Positions 19,652-31,039 are shown, counted from the stretch's first letter. The stretch is 64,000 nucleotides of DNA from Trichomonas vaginalis G3 (GCF_026262505.1 NC_067207.1:25450082-25514081), one strand, 5' to 3'. Notes: generated from the letters alone by a model not told the origin. Translations and numbers: made by a program.

Positions 19652-20236
19652 TTAACAGCAGGAACTTGAATTCGAATGCTCAGAACTAGCAAGAGAGTAG
19701 TAATTTGAATCTTCCCTAAGGCCTGCATGGCTATTTTTAACAAGACTTCCAACTTCTTGGAATAATAAATCAACATTTTCTCCTGATTTCGCGGAAGTGA
19801 ATATACATGACATCTTATTTTTATCAGCCCATCCAAGTAATGGTGTAGGATCGTAATCTGGAACGAGATCTTTTTTATTGCCTGCTAAAACTAAGCAGAT
19901 GTCTTGTGGCAAAATATCTTTAAAGTTTTCAAACAAAACATTAAGATTTGATACTGCGTCTTTTTGAGAAATGTCTACAACGATGATGCAAGCCTGTGCA
20001 CTTCGAAGATAAAGTGGAATGAGTGATTGAAATCTTTCTTGCCCAGCTGTATCCCATATATTGAGGCAGATAGGCGAGTTGGCAATCACAACATCCACTT
20101 TTACATAGGCTGCTCCAATTGTAGTGGCGGCGCCTTCAGTAAAGACACCGTCTGAGAATCTTTTAACAAGAGAGGTCTTGCCGACACCAGAATCGCCAAC
20201 TGTTACTACTTTAAATTCTGGTATGTCGGAATCCAT
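19652..20236 (-). CDS. Rab-family small GTPase
   Basis: A 194-residue protein with all Ras-type motifs: P-loop GDSGVGKTS (residues 14 to 22), switch II WDTAGQERF (near 61), GNKKDL (near 118) and TSAKSG (near 147). It ends in a Ser/Asn-rich tail with CC for double geranylgeranylation, the mark of Rab proteins. Rabs control vesicle transport on endomembranes; the sequence resembles the Rab5/endocytic type around the switch regions, but subfamily is uncertain. Trichomonads have very many Rabs. An AACGATA word 18 bases before the ATG matches the Myb recognition element of T. vaginalis promoters. Confidence 0.93.
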   Translation of the reverse strand: MDSDIPEFKVVTVGDSGVGKTSLVKRFSDGVFTEGAATTIGAAYVKVDVVIANSPICLNIWDTAGQERFQSLIPLYLRSAQACIIVVDISQKDAVSNLNVLFENFKDILPQDICLVLAGNKKDLVPDYDPTPLLGWADKNKMSCIFTSAKSGENVDLLFQEVGSLVKNSHAGLREDSNYYSLASSEHSNSSSCC

Positions 20237-20253
20237 TTTTCTCTAAAATTTTC

Positions 20254-20260
20254 TATCGTT
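20254..20260 (-). promoter_or_regulatory. Myb-recognition-like AACGATA
   Basis: Reads AACGATA towards the Rab gene, 18 bases from its ATG; the same core (TAACGA/TATCGT) is the MRE known from T. vaginalis promoters. Confidence 0.45.
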
Positions 20261-20967
20261 CAATTTTATCCAGGTTCAGAAGATTTTGAGAGCGATCATC
20301 GGTTAATAAACATCAAGGTTCTTGAAAATATCATAATTATTAAAAATATTTAAGCCTGTCAAAAACATGCGTTTTATCTTCAGTCCATTCAAAAGTGATA
20401 GCCACGAATGGCATTTGGTAGAGTTCGAGTGATTGGGTATATGTCATAAAATCCTTACTTTCCGTAGTCAAGGGGTTCAGTAGTGAGTAAGATCCAACAT
20501 TTTTTTTCAAAAAGTAGTGATTAACTATTCATTACATGGAATTACGTAGAAAAGTGTGAATCATGGAAGGAAATTCACAGATTTTAAGTTTTTGGATTTA
20601 AATAAATTTGAAAATATGAAATTAAGCATCAAATGAAGAAAATTAAGTTGAAAATATGATTTTTGTGTAATTTAAGACAACTTCAAAATTCCAAAATTTT
20701 CGTATTTTTATAATTTTAATGAAAAATTCTACAAATTTCATTTTAAATTTTGATTTTTGAAATTTTTTTGGAAAATTTAAGTTCATTTTTTGACCAGAAA
20801 AATGGGTTAATTCGTTTAACATATCAATGGAAATTATATTTAGTCCATTTATATTGAAATTAATTTTCTGGACTAATTTATCTATGAAAAAATCAATTTC
20901 AGTGATTCACATATATAAAAATAGCTTTGTTTGAGACTATTATTCCTTATTCTTGAAGCATGATTCT
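20261..20967. other. divergent intergenic region
   Basis: About 700 AT-rich bases between the divergent Rab and farnesyltransferase genes, with no coding signal. Some A/T-rich words (AAATTT, ATTTTGA) recur. Confidence 0.5.
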
Positions 20968-20976
20968 TCATTTTTA
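20968..20976 (+). promoter_or_regulatory. initiator-like TCATTTTTA
   Basis: Fits the initiator consensus 11 to 19 bases before the ATG at 20,987. It lies after an upstream ATG at 20,960, which supports 20,987 as the true start. Confidence 0.5.
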
Positions 20977-20986
20977 TTCTTGCAAA

Positions 20987-22099
20987 ATGTCTGAGGATTT
21001 CAAACTTTTTGAAGTCAGATTTGATGATGAGGGTATTGAGACACCGACATCAAAAGCTGAATTAGGTCAAGAAGACGAGATCAAAAAGGTTCTAATTGGA
21101 AAGGAATTACTTTTGAAAAAAAGACATTATACATTAATCACTCGTATGATCGAGGGCATAATTCCAGGCGGAACAAAGAAAGAACAACAAAGCATTTGGT
21201 TCCCTTTTTATACTATTTCAGCCTTACAAATTTTAGAATATCCGCAAGGTGAAAAATTCGATGAATTTAAAGCCAAATGTACTAACTTCCTCAAAGACAG
21301 AATCCTTGAAGATGGAGGATTCTCAGGATATAAACAAGATTTTACAAATACGATTTCATTATACGGAGTAATAATAGGAATTATGGCAATTAGAACTGAA
21401 GAAGCATATAAACTTATCGATAGAAAGAAAATTTACGATTTATTGATTTCTCTTAAGCAGCCAGATGGCTCTTTTCTCGTTTCAATAGATGGAGAAAGCG
21501 ATATCCGATCTACGGAAGTTGCAATTATAATTTCGAAGTATTTAAACATTCTTGATGACAAAATATCCGAAAAAACAGCAGATTACGTTCTTTCATGCCA
21601 AAACTACGATGGAGGGTTCTCTCCAGTACCACATTGCGAGTCTCATGGAGGATACATTTACTGTGGCATTGCATGCCTTGCAATACTAAACAGATTAGAA
21701 GATATCAACTTAAGTTCTTGTATACGCTACTTATCTTCAAGACAAAGCGAATTTGCAGGTGGATTCAACGGAAGGACAAACAAACTCGTTGATACATGCT
21801 ACACATTTTGGATTGGAGCAACAATGAGAATTATTTGCGATCATTTCAAAATCCCTGAGTTCTGGGATAAGAACTCCTTGACACAATACTGTTTATGCGC
21901 ATGCCAGTTCCTTTTCGGAGGTTTTTGCGATCATCCACCTTCACAAGCTGATCCTTTCCATACTATCTACACTTTGGCTGGAATTGGTGTTGCAGGAGAC
22001 CGTGAAAAATATGAAATACCAGCTGTTGATCCGTTTTCTGGAGTTCCTCAAGAATTATCTCAAAAATTCCTAAATTACTTCTTGAATCTACAAAACTGA
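20987..22099 (+). CDS. FNTB: protein farnesyltransferase beta subunit
   Basis: The start is taken at the second ATG (MSEDFKLFEV), because an initiator lies between it and the ATG at 20,960. The 370-residue protein shows the alpha-alpha barrel repeats of prenyltransferase beta subunits (CQNYDGGFSPVP, GGYIYCGIACLAIL, FAGGFNGRTNKLVDTCYTFW). Zinc ligands are visible as Asp and Cys in LVDTCYTFW and His in DPFHTIYTLAG. The GGFNGR/NKLVD spelling and the His motif fit farnesyltransferase rather than geranylgeranyltransferase. With an alpha subunit it attaches a C15 lipid to CaaX proteins. Length is slightly short against animal enzymes but complete over the catalytic core. Confidence 0.9.
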   Translation: MSEDFKLFEVRFDDEGIETPTSKAELGQEDEIKKVLIGKELLLKKRHYTLITRMIEGIIPGGTKKEQQSIWFPFYTISALQILEYPQGEKFDEFKAKCTNFLKDRILEDGGFSGYKQDFTNTISLYGVIIGIMAIRTEEAYKLIDRKKIYDLLISLKQPDGSFLVSIDGESDIRSTEVAIIISKYLNILDDKISEKTADYVLSCQNYDGGFSPVPHCESHGGYIYCGIACLAILNRLEDINLSSCIRYLSSRQSEFAGGFNGRTNKLVDTCYTFWIGATMRIICDHFKIPEFWDKNSLTQYCLCACQFLFGGFCDHPPSQADPFHTIYTLAGIGVAGDREKYEIPAVDPFSGVPQELSQKFLNYFLNLQN

Positions 22100-22505
22100 T
22101 TCATAATAAAGGTTGTTTGTATGCTATCTATTAATTTCAATCACTTATTTCCTTCAATTAGCTAATTCAGAATATATTTTCCAAATTGAAACTCAATTTC
22201 AGAGCGAATGAACTGATATATTCTTTTCCTCAACGTCAATATCAATTATATTGTATACAAAATGTCAATCCTTTTCGATTTTTTCATTTTCAAAATTTTT
22301 TCTTAGAATCATCTCCCAAATAACTCACATTCTCATTTTAATCAACAAGAATGATAATTGAAACAGGAAGATTGATATATTGCAACAAATAAGATATTAT
22401 TTCAAATTCATTATCAGAATTATTTTAAAGTATATCAATAGTAGCATCTCAATTTAATTAAGGATACTATTTATCTAATTTTTATTCCTCAGTGAGAATA
22501 TTAAC
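22100..22505. other. convergent intergenic spacer
   Basis: AT-rich spacer between converging genes; no features seen. Confidence 0.5.
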
Positions 22506-25221
22506 TTAATCGGAACGGTGGTGCCAGTTCTTTCTCTTTTCAGACTCTACCATATGCATAGCCTGGACTGGGCAGACAGAGTGGCAAAGTGCGCAGCCAA
22601 TGCACTCATCGTGGTTGACCTTCCACTTGCCGTCAACAAGGTGGATAGCCTCGACAGAGTTATCGCGGCAGGAGAGAGCGCACTTACCGCATTGTAAGCA
22701 TGTTGCATCATCAATTTCAGCGTGAAGTGTCCAGTTGATATCGAAGGACTCACGTTGGACAACACGCTTGGCACCTAAGCCGCGGAGTTCGGCAAGTGTT
22801 GGGATCTTGCGGTCCTGCTTTGTATCCTCTGGGATTGGAACCTGGATTGGGAGTGTCTTCATCTCTGTGTAGTGTGAAAGTTGGCGCGGAGATCTGGGCG
22901 GCTCCATGAGTAAAGATAGAACTGGAGGCCGGCGTTGACTTCGCGGACATATCGTATGAGTATCTCTGGATGGCAGAGCACATCTGGAAGACAGATGAAC
23001 CGGCGTAGAGGTGCTGGAGAGCTGTGTAGCCAGAGCCAATACCACCGATACCGAGGATTGGCATCTCTGGGAACTTGTTGTGGACACGAGAGATCTGGCG
23101 GAGGGCGATTGGGCGAACCTGGTCACCGGAAAGACCACCAGAAAGGACGTATTTCTCCTTGCCAACCTGTGGGAGTGGTGTGCCATCTGGCCAGAACTTG
23201 GCAATGCCGGAGACTGTGTTGATCATAGCAACACCATCAGCGCCACCTTCGAGAGCTGCCTGAGCAATGTCGATTGGGTCTGTGATGTTTGGTGTGAGCT
23301 TGACGAAGAACGGAACTGTTGTTGCCTCCTTGACGTACTGGGAAATACGCTTGACAGAGATTGGGTGTGTGCCGAGAGCCATACCGATCTTGTTCTCTGT
23401 GTCGAAGCCACCCTTGCAGCCACCTTCTCCGTGAACTTCGTTAGGGCAGGAAAGGTTGAGTTCGAGGGCATCAGCACCAGCAGCGATGACATTCTTGACA
23501 AGGTTCTGCCATCTTTCCTTGGAATCTGATGTAGCGATGGAAGCGACGAGAACGCGGTCTGGGAACTCAGCCTTGAGCTTCTTGATTGTGTCGAGCCAGT
23601 ACTCCTCTGTGTGCTCTGTCATCATGCAGATGTTGCAGAATGAGCCAGATGGGCCTGGGTTCTCATCAGCCTTGACAATTCTGAAGTCGTTCTCACGGAT
23701 GACATCCTTTGTTGGAAGGATTGTCTTTGTGACAGCCCAACCCATACCAGCCTTGAAGCAGTTGCGGATGCACTCGTATGTGCCAGAGACTGGAGCGGAT
23801 GAGATACCAGATGGGTTCTTGAACTTCATGCCGCAGAACTCTGTTTCGAGAGAAACATGGTCGACTTCTGTCTCGAAGCATGGGATCTCGCGCTTCTCGC
23901 CGAGGTAGTCAGCGATCATGCGGGCAGCTGTTCTGGCATCGTTGACAGCTTCGACAACTGTGAGTGACTGAGCGAGGTCACCACCGACGAAGAGCATGTC
24001 TTGGCCATCGACCTTCTGGACGTTGATCTTGCCTGGGATGAGGTTGGCGTGCTTGCCAATTCTTGCACCGAAAGCAAGGATAACTGTATCGAACTTGCGT
24101 GTGATGAATTCGTCTAAGCCGCGGTACTGGCCGTTGTTGTTCTCCTGAAGACGGAATGTAACTGTGCCGTTATCGATGGCTGTTGGCTGAACAAGGGAAA
24201 GGAATTCGACGCCTTGTTCAAGAAGCTCGTGTAATTCGGCTGGGTGAGCGCGCATGCCCTTGAAGTCTTTACGGAAGGCAACTGTGACGTTACCACCGAG
24301 GCGGGAGGCAGCGGAAGCGCAGTCCATAGCTGTATCACCAGCACCGAGGACGCAGACCTTCTTGCCTGTGAAGTCTGGGAGCTTCTCACCGTTCTTGAGC
24401 TTGAGGACGCCGCAGATTTGGCGGAGGAAGTCCTTGGATGTAATAGCGCCTTCGCATGGGAAGTCTGGAACGATTTCTTCTGGACGGCCGAAAGCGAGGA
24501 AAACTGCCTGGTAACCTTGCTTCTTGAGGTCTTCAACTGTGAAGTCCTTGCCTAAGCGCTTGCCGAGCTGGAACTCGACGCCTGTATCCTTGGCCATTTG
24601 GACTTCCCACTCGACATCTTCTGTTGGAAGACGTGTTGGGATGAGTTCTGACATAAGAAGACCACCAGCGAAGTTGTCAGCTTCGAAGATTGTAACATCA
24701 AAGCCGAGACGGCGGAGGAAGACACCGCATGAGATACCAGCTGGGCCAGCACCGACGATGGCGACCTTCTTACCGTTGGATGGTGGGCAGATTGGCTTAA
24801 TCTTGAGATCACGGAACTTTCGGAGTGCGAAACGTTGAATTGTAGATGTTTTGATTGGTCCTTCGAGTGAGCCATTTAAGTTGCAGCCACCAGCGCATGT
24901 TTCTTCAACAGCGCAAAGAGCACCTGTTGAGAGTGGCATTGGGTTTTGGTTAAGAACAACCTTGCCAGCGTAGTACCAGTTCTTGACAGCAGCAGCATGA
25001 ACGTATTCTCTAACGTCAACGTTAGCTGGGCAGCAGGTATTGCATGGTGGGTTGTAGCAGAAGATGCAGCGTGATGCCTCTTTGACAATATCATCTTCTG
25101 TTGGTGATGGCTTTGGTTCAAAACCAAGAATCTTTCCAAACTTTGAGTGGACAAGGCCTTTGCGAGCGCAGCGGGCGTCGCAGGTGGAACGAATAGTAAC
25201 TTTGCTATCCTCTATATCCAT
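22506..25221 (-). CDS. DPYD: dihydropyrimidine dehydrogenase (NADP+), two apparent frameshifts
   Basis: The enzyme reduces uracil and thymine in pyrimidine breakdown. Domains in order: N-terminal Fe-S Cys cluster (CIFCYNPPCNTCCP, residues 52 to 64), FAD-binding VAIVGAGPAG (near 153), NADPH-binding VCVLGAGDTAMD (near 289), an FMN barrel from about 455 with ELNLSCPNEV and VSGGLSG-type loops, and a C-terminal ferredoxin domain with CLQCGKCALSC and CIGCALCHSVCP. The upstream frame runs from 25,221 to about 22,950 and the C-terminal frame from about 22,865 to 22,506. The 85 bases between read sensibly only in the third frame (VREVNAGLQFYLYS). Two one-base losses are the simplest explanation. GC and codon use are higher than in neighbours, as in strongly expressed trichomonad genes. 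Assembly error or recent decay are both possible. Confidence 0.9.
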
Positions 25222-25228
25222 AACTAAT

Positions 25229-25238
25229 ATAAAAATGA
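25229..25238 (-). promoter_or_regulatory. initiator-like TCATTTTTAT
   Basis: Reads TCATTTTTAT towards the dihydropyrimidine dehydrogenase start, 8 to 17 bases upstream of its ATG. Confidence 0.5.
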
Positions 25239-26692
25239 AGTGAGAAATATCGGCATCGCTTTCAAATATGGAGCCAATTCAATTTTTGTGAAGACTAGCG
25301 TTTCATCGTTTTATTTGAATTATTGTTAATAAGATAAAAATATATTGATAAACTTGTATCCATCAAGATTCAAAAAAGTTTTCCGATTAGATTGTTCTCT
25401 CTCAAATTTTGAACCAACCGATATTAATAAAAGACTAGATAATGAATAATTGCACATACACGGTTTTAATCTAACATATTATTTCCAAAATAAATGTTGA
25501 TCGATAAATATTTGAACCCTCTACAATTCTCAATTTGAGATTTCGATTTGAGACAGTTCTCAATTTAATTTTGTTCGAAGATAAAAATGCATGTTAACTA
25601 TTTTTAAACACAATCTAATTACTTGAATAATTTTGAATACCTTATTTCTTCTTCTCAATTTTTTCCTTTTTCGGAGAAATCATACAATATTTTTTCTCCA
25701 AAAATCTTATTCATGGAATGAAGGTCTTTCAATTATATTTCTCCAAATTTTTGAACTTTCATTTTTATGGTTCAGTAAACGGCAATTGTCAAAAATCTTA
25801 ATAAGGAATCCATAGTCATTGCAGAATTAATTCTTATTGGAACAGCGATCTATTTGACGACATCTAGGTCTTACAATTTACAAAACTAGCATTCTCAACG
25901 GCCATTTATTATATTCACTTATTAAATTTAGGGTAAAATTTGCATTTAAGAAAAGAATATTTGTGGAAAACATTAGGACTTATAATTCTCCAGTTTTATT
26001 TAGTAAATTCTCTATTTGTTGAACATATCATAAACATTTTATACTTTTAATACACAAACTGTACAGCACCTATTCTGAAATTGGTAAGTAGCTTAAGAAT
26101 ACATGCTTTACGCATATTTAATTTTTTTTTTCAGATATTGTATTCAAAGGAATACTTCAAAATAATATATCCAAATTTTCCTATATCCTACAAAACAAAA
26201 ATCTGCTCAACAATGAAATGAAATGCATATTTATTAATGTAACATTTTCTTTTTATTCAATAGGTATCATTTGAAAAATTTCGGCTTACATTATCAATAT
26301 TGTGAAGGGTTTGCGTCAAACTTATAGCCTTAGCGTTTTTTGATATTATGATGAAAGAATTTGACAATTTTGATGGCGATTATGTGGTATAAATCCAATA
26401 ATATCGTAAATTATTTCCAAGTATTAGCTCATGGAAGGAAAATAATATACATCCACTAAATTGAAATTCAAAAATTCAATTTCATGGATTATTGCGAAAG
26501 CCTAGTAAGCATGTCCTGATTCTAAAACCATTTTTGTCTCAAAAAAGTTCGATCAAGAAGATTTTTTCTATCAAAGCTCACTCTGCCATTGTTTTAAACG
26601 TTAACAGGGAGGCTATCGACTGATTAAAGATTAAACAATATTATAATGAAGTATTCTTTATTATTTATAGATTGATAGATTTATCGATTTAT
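25239..26692. other. 1.45-kb intergenic region without a gene
   Basis: AT-rich sequence on both strands; the one open frame (25,633 to 25,815) is Phe/Leu-rich low-complexity sequence. No RNA gene or repeat was recognised. Confidence 0.5.
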
Positions 26693-28750
26693 TTAGTAGT
26701 ATGGGTTGTCATAGTCTTCTTTGACTTCTGGAAGACCGTATGATGGAGCAGGTGCTGGAGGGATATAAGCGCCTGCTTGTTGTGGTGGTGCACCATATAT
26801 TGGTTGCTGTTCTGGAGGTGCACCAAAAACAGATTGTTGTGGTGGAGCACCATAAATAGGTTGTTGTGGCGATGGTGCATTGTATGGATTTGGCTGTTGT
26901 GGTGGAGCATTGTATGATGGAGGTGGAGTGTAATTTGGTATTTGTGCTTGTTGCTGCTGTGGTTGTTGTTGTGTTGGCTGTGGTGATGGTTGTGGTGCAG
27001 GTTGCTGAGTTGGTGGAGGAGGAGAATAGTATGATGCTGGTACTGCGTTAACTTGAACTCTTGTTGATCTATCTTCTTCAACTGTTTCGACTTGACGTCT
27101 GTTGTTGTTGTTATTGCTGCTATTGCTATTGTTGTTGTATGATGATGTTGATGTTGATGATGATGATGAACAACAACATTTTGCACCACAACAACAGATG
27201 CAGCAAAGTGTGCAAATGATAGAAAGAACAATAATGATAACAATGACAATAATAACAATAATTGCCCATGATGGAAGACCACCACCACCAATACCACTAG
27301 CTTTTCCAACTGATTCATATGTATTTATCTTATAAGAAGAAGAAGAGGAAATCGAATAAAAATTGTATTTCGAATCGGATCCATCAATGACAAAATTGTC
27401 GTCATTTTTAGTTACACTTAAAGAGAATTCGATCTTGCCATCATAATAACCATCGCTTGCTGTTAATGTCATAATAGGCTCACTTTTTCGCATGTTTGAT
27501 GTTGTTGTTTCGTAAGATGTTGAACCTTCTGCATCTAAAGAATAATGATAAAGATCATTCGATTTTATTTCAACACGTCCAACTGTCAAAGCAGATACAA
27601 CACAATATATATTACCTTCATCTGGATCCAATTTGTATTTCACGTTACCAGAAAGTATTGTTACATAAGTGCATGATTCGTTTAAAGTTGAATAGTCGTA
27701 AAGATTTAAATTACATGTAAGTGTACGATCTTCCAGTACTCTTAAGGAAAGTCTGCCATCCTCTAAAAATACAACAGCTTTGGCATCAGAACTATTCAAA
27801 TAAAAAGTATTTGATCCCATAACTACTGAGGCTTCAAGATAATCATAATTTGTGAAAACAATTAATGAATTCTTCTTGAGGTAGAAATTTTTAGTTCCTG
27901 CTATGTATAGTGAGTTAATTCCATATACAAGAGTGTCGTAATAATCAGTAATTGATCCTCTAGAATTAGGACCAGAGGAAGAACTTCCAGATGATGAACC
28001 AGAGGAAGAACTTCCAGATGATGAACCAGAGGAAGATCCTCCAGATGATGAACCAGAAGAAGAACTTCCTCTTGGTTCTGGAAGTGGCCTAATGTCAATT
28101 CCGTTCGAAAAAATAAGCCTTGATTTGCTATTATCATAATATTTATAGTTGTAATCAGAGTTACCAGAAACTGCTGTTATCTGATAGTCTGTGTTAGCTG
28201 TTGTGGAACGAGGTTGTGTATATAATAATCCAAAAATCTCCAAGTTATTAATTGGGTCTCTAGCGTAATGAAGGTAGTCATCGGGTGGGCCTCCATTATT
28301 TGAATAATAAACATCATTAGGGTCAGAATGCTTGTTAATTTTTATCGAAAAGTAATTAGAATCTAAAATAAGTAAACAATAATTTTGTTTGGAAGAACCA
28401 GTAGTTTTTGTAATGCTATATGTTTCTGAAGCTGGTGAAATCCAGAATTCAAGAGAATCGCATGTTTTTTGGAAAAGGCAAATGGCAAATTTAACTTGAG
28501 TTAATGAAGGACTAGATATATTATATGTTATAGAATGATATGGGAGCATGTAGACTTTACTAGTTAATCTTTTGCCCTCGATAAATATTTCTGATGGATC
28601 TCGTAGGAATACCATATAACGTACGTAATAATCTGTTACGTTATTAAAGTTTAATATTAGACTACAGCCTGAACTTGATAAGCTCATTGAATGGAAGCCT
28701 AGTTGTTGTGCAATATAATAATAGGTTATGGCTATTAGAAGACTTAGCAT
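26693..28750 (-). CDS. single-pass surface protein with Pro/Gln-rich cytoplasmic tail
   Basis: A 685-residue type I membrane protein. Residues 1 to about 16 (MLSLLIAITYYYIAQQ) look like a signal peptide. An ectodomain of roughly 475 residues follows, rich in Ser, Tyr, Asn and Asp, with a low-complexity hinge of SSGSSSG repeats near residues 228 to 260. One very hydrophobic segment (AIIVIIVIVIIIVLSII) is followed at once by a Cys cluster (CTLCCICCCGAKCCC) likely to be lipid-modified. The tail of about 155 residues holds Asn runs, PQQ repeats and repeated YGAPPQQ-type words, ending in NPYY. Function unknown; the layout fits trichomonad adhesion-type surface proteins, and the proline/tyrosine tail suggests binding of SH3/WW-like or sorting proteins. 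Confidence 0.75.
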   Translation of the reverse strand: MLSLLIAITYYYIAQQLGFHSMSLSSSGCSLILNFNNVTDYYVRYMVFLRDPSEIFIEGKRLTSKVYMLPYHSITYNISSPSLTQVKFAICLFQKTCDSLEFWISPASETYSITKTTGSSKQNYCLLILDSNYFSIKINKHSDPNDVYYSNNGGPPDDYLHYARDPINNLEIFGLLYTQPRSTTANTDYQITAVSGNSDYNYKYYDNSKSRLIFSNGIDIRPLPEPRGSSSSGSSSGGSSSGSSSGSSSSGSSSGSSSSGPNSRGSITDYYDTLVYGINSLYIAGTKNFYLKKNSLIVFTNYDYLEASVVMGSNTFYLNSSDAKAVVFLEDGRLSLRVLEDRTLTCNLNLYDYSTLNESCTYVTILSGNVKYKLDPDEGNIYCVVSALTVGRVEIKSNDLYHYSLDAEGSTSYETTTSNMRKSEPIMTLTASDGYYDGKIEFSLSVTKNDDNFVIDGSDSKYNFYSISSSSSYKINTYESVGKASGIGGGGLPSWAIIVIIVIVIIIVLSIICTLCCICCCGAKCCCSSSSSTSTSSYNNNSNSSNNNNNRRQVETVEEDRSTRVQVNAVPASYYSPPPPTQQPAPQPSPQPTQQQPQQQQAQIPNYTPPPSYNAPPQQPNPYNAPSPQQPIYGAPPQQSVFGAPPEQQPIYGAPPQQAGAYIPPAPAPSYGLPEVKEDYDNPYY

Positions 28751-28772
28751 TAAATTTTTTTTTGCAAATTCA

Positions 28773-28910
28773 AATTCTCAGACATACGATTATTTTTGAT
28801 TCAAATGCTGTTCGGCATTAAAAGCAAAAATAATCATATATCTGAGAATTACACTTTTCAGACATTTTTGGGTCGCTTCGCGCCCCTGACAAAACGTCGG
28901 AAAAGTGTAA
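28773..28910. repeat. two adjacent inverted repeats (foldback)
   Basis: Bases 28,773 to 28,798 pair with 28,825 to 28,850 (about 24 of 26), and 28,849 to 28,859 (TTACACTTTTC) pair perfectly with 28,900 to 28,910. The second loop contains a GC-rich TCGCTTCGCGCCCC patch. It lies directly upstream of the surface-protein gene at 28,750. Confidence 0.7.
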
Positions 28911-30415
28911 ATTTTCAGAACTTTTAGCGTTCCGATAAAAAGTCGCAGACCTGTTTTAATGAATACATCTTGCATAACTACAAACAAAAAATTAATTTAC
29001 CGTTTGTTGCCGATTCGAAATTCAATATTCTAAATTTGAAATTATTTGAACTTCGGATAACAGCCTACATCACCTAGGAAAACACATTCGTTATGAAACA
29101 AATTTTGGAATCCATATTTATTTTTGCATTTAATAACGTTATTTTCATAAGTTTGCATATAATTCTCCAAACATTCTTTCATATGTTATATTAATATTTT
29201 AACATGATTCAAGGCATCAATTTCAATCTCACATTAATTTCAAAGAATGAAATAAAGGTAACTAAACTCCTTTCGCCGATCCGATTTGCCCCATATTTAA
29301 AATATAGCTTGCATATGTAGAAGAAAAGCTAATTTTGAAGTACGCCCGAAATCCACCAACAGGATTTCGAGCTACTAAAAAGATACTTTTAAATGTGATT
29401 TTTTTTATAAAAAATTAAATTTATTTTAAGATCAGACTAAAAACTAATTTTATGGAAAATCTATATCGACAAATTTATTACTTATTGGGTATATAGATTT
29501 TTTGATTATGGCGATTATGTCTGATATGCTTCCAATAAGCCAAAACACATTTTATACTGATTTCTATAAAAGGTATCTTTATTATAGAAGTGTAAGCTAT
29601 ATCTGTTTGTTTTTTTATTATAACAAATTCAAAATTCTCTTATAAGGACTAGATGAAATCTGTATTATTAAATCATTAGCTAAATGAAGGTTCAAATAGA
29701 AAGTAAATATCAATTTATATGATACTGAAACCAAATAGTTCTTTTAATAAAAGATAACACGCTGAAAATTATTGAGTATTTGCAAATCTCAAAAATCTAT
29801 TGGTGAATTTGGCTCAACTTTTAAAATTATAACATCCATATCAAATCATAAAAGCAGACAAAAATTAAAGCCAAACCTATCGGCCAATTTTTTTTGATAT
29901 TTTGATTTTTGAGGTATACTTTTAAAAGTGGATTTAAAGCACTTATGAAAAAACATTAACTTCTATCGTTATGATTATTGATTTAGACAATAATAATTTT
30001 AATCTTTGATTATCAAACCACTAAAGTCATCTTTTTAACATTTGCTTGGTAGCATTAACTCAAGTCTAAAGTACTATTTTATGTGGCACTCTTAGAATTT
30101 TTGTATTCATTGTACACGCTGAAATAGTACCATTAAAGTTATGGCGGACTTTCAAAAAATAGTTTGGTCACCTTTGAATGAAATTGAAATTTCTTATATC
30201 ATTGCTGTTTGAAAGTCATAAATTTATAAATTCTCCATATGATTCTATTGCACATGCATTTATGTAATGTTTTCTGCATAAAAAATCAAGATATTTTGAA
30301 ACTCTAGACAAAATTCTAGGTTGAATGAATAATTATATAAAAGTATCATCAATTTATTCTTCTTCAGATAAATTGCATCATAGTGAATTGGAAACTGAAA
30401 GTGACAAATTTGTCA
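28911..30415. other. 1.5-kb divergent intergenic region
   Basis: AT-rich, without supported coding frames on either strand, between two divergently transcribed surface-protein genes. No RNA gene recognised. Confidence 0.5.
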
Positions 30416-30943
30416 ATGTTTCTTCTTTTCTCATTTTTAGTTTCTGCGGACAATGAAGCAGATTCTTTTATGAGAAGAAATGAAGGAACTACCAAATTTA
30501 GCATCCTAAGTGTCCAACCTTCTCCAGTAAATGGAAACGGTGACCAGATTCAAATTCAAGTTAATAAAAATATTTCTTCACTCGTTTTCTGCAGATTCAA
30601 CAACAGAGACTTTCGGGGTAAAAAGTTGGAAGATTATTTAATTCAATGCGATTCACCAAAATTAAGAGAAAAAGAAGTCAGACTTTTTGTTTCAGAAGAT
30701 CGTCTTAAATGGACTGCTCCATACATATTAGTTATAGATCCTCTTCCAGCAAACAAAGATGGCTTTATTATGTTATTAATTGTTTTACTCGTTGTTGTTA
30801 TTCTACTTATGTCACTCAAATCGATAATGTTCCCCAAGAAGAAAAAGGCTCATAAGAAGAAAAAGAAATTACATAATAAAAATGTAGGAAACCAAGCTGT
30901 TCATAGGAACAACTACAAACCTTTACCGGATCAAGTTCTGTAA
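30416..30943 (+). CDS. small single-pass membrane protein with basic tail
   Basis: The start is the ATG at 30,416, preceded by TTTGTCA; the frame is open 11 codons further up but has no ATG there. The 175-residue protein has a short signal peptide (MFLLFSFLVSA) and an ectodomain of about 105 residues with two Cys. A transmembrane segment follows (IMLLIVLLVVVILLMSL, near residues 117 to 134), then a strongly basic tail (PKKKKAHKKKKK) ending in PLPDQVL. No family was recognised. It ends 96 bases from the convergent RanBP1 gene. Confidence 0.65.
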   Translation: MFLLFSFLVSADNEADSFMRRNEGTTKFSILSVQPSPVNGNGDQIQIQVNKNISSLVFCRFNNRDFRGKKLEDYLIQCDSPKLREKEVRLFVSEDRLKWTAPYILVIDPLPANKDGFIMLLIVLLVVVILLMSLKSIMFPKKKKAHKKKKKLHNKNVGNQAVHRNNYKPLPDQVL

Positions 30944-31039
30944 GTTAATTATCTATTCATTACTATTTTTATTTTTTTTTGTCTTGTAATATTAAAAAAA
31001 TCTTTTTGATATAATTATATTTGTTTAACATTGACTCTA

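Noticed and set aside
20960-20986. Upstream ATG of the farnesyltransferase beta gene
   Set aside because: An initiator-like word lies after it, and the nine extra residues are not family-like; 20,987 is preferred.
25633-25815. 60-codon frame in the intergenic region
   Set aside because: Phe/Leu/Ser low-complexity translation in AT-rich DNA; no start context or homology.
26689-27335. His- and Leu-rich frames on both strands at the tail of the surface protein
   Set aside because: Shadows of the Pro/Gln/Asn-rich coding repeats of the gene at 26,693 to 28,750.
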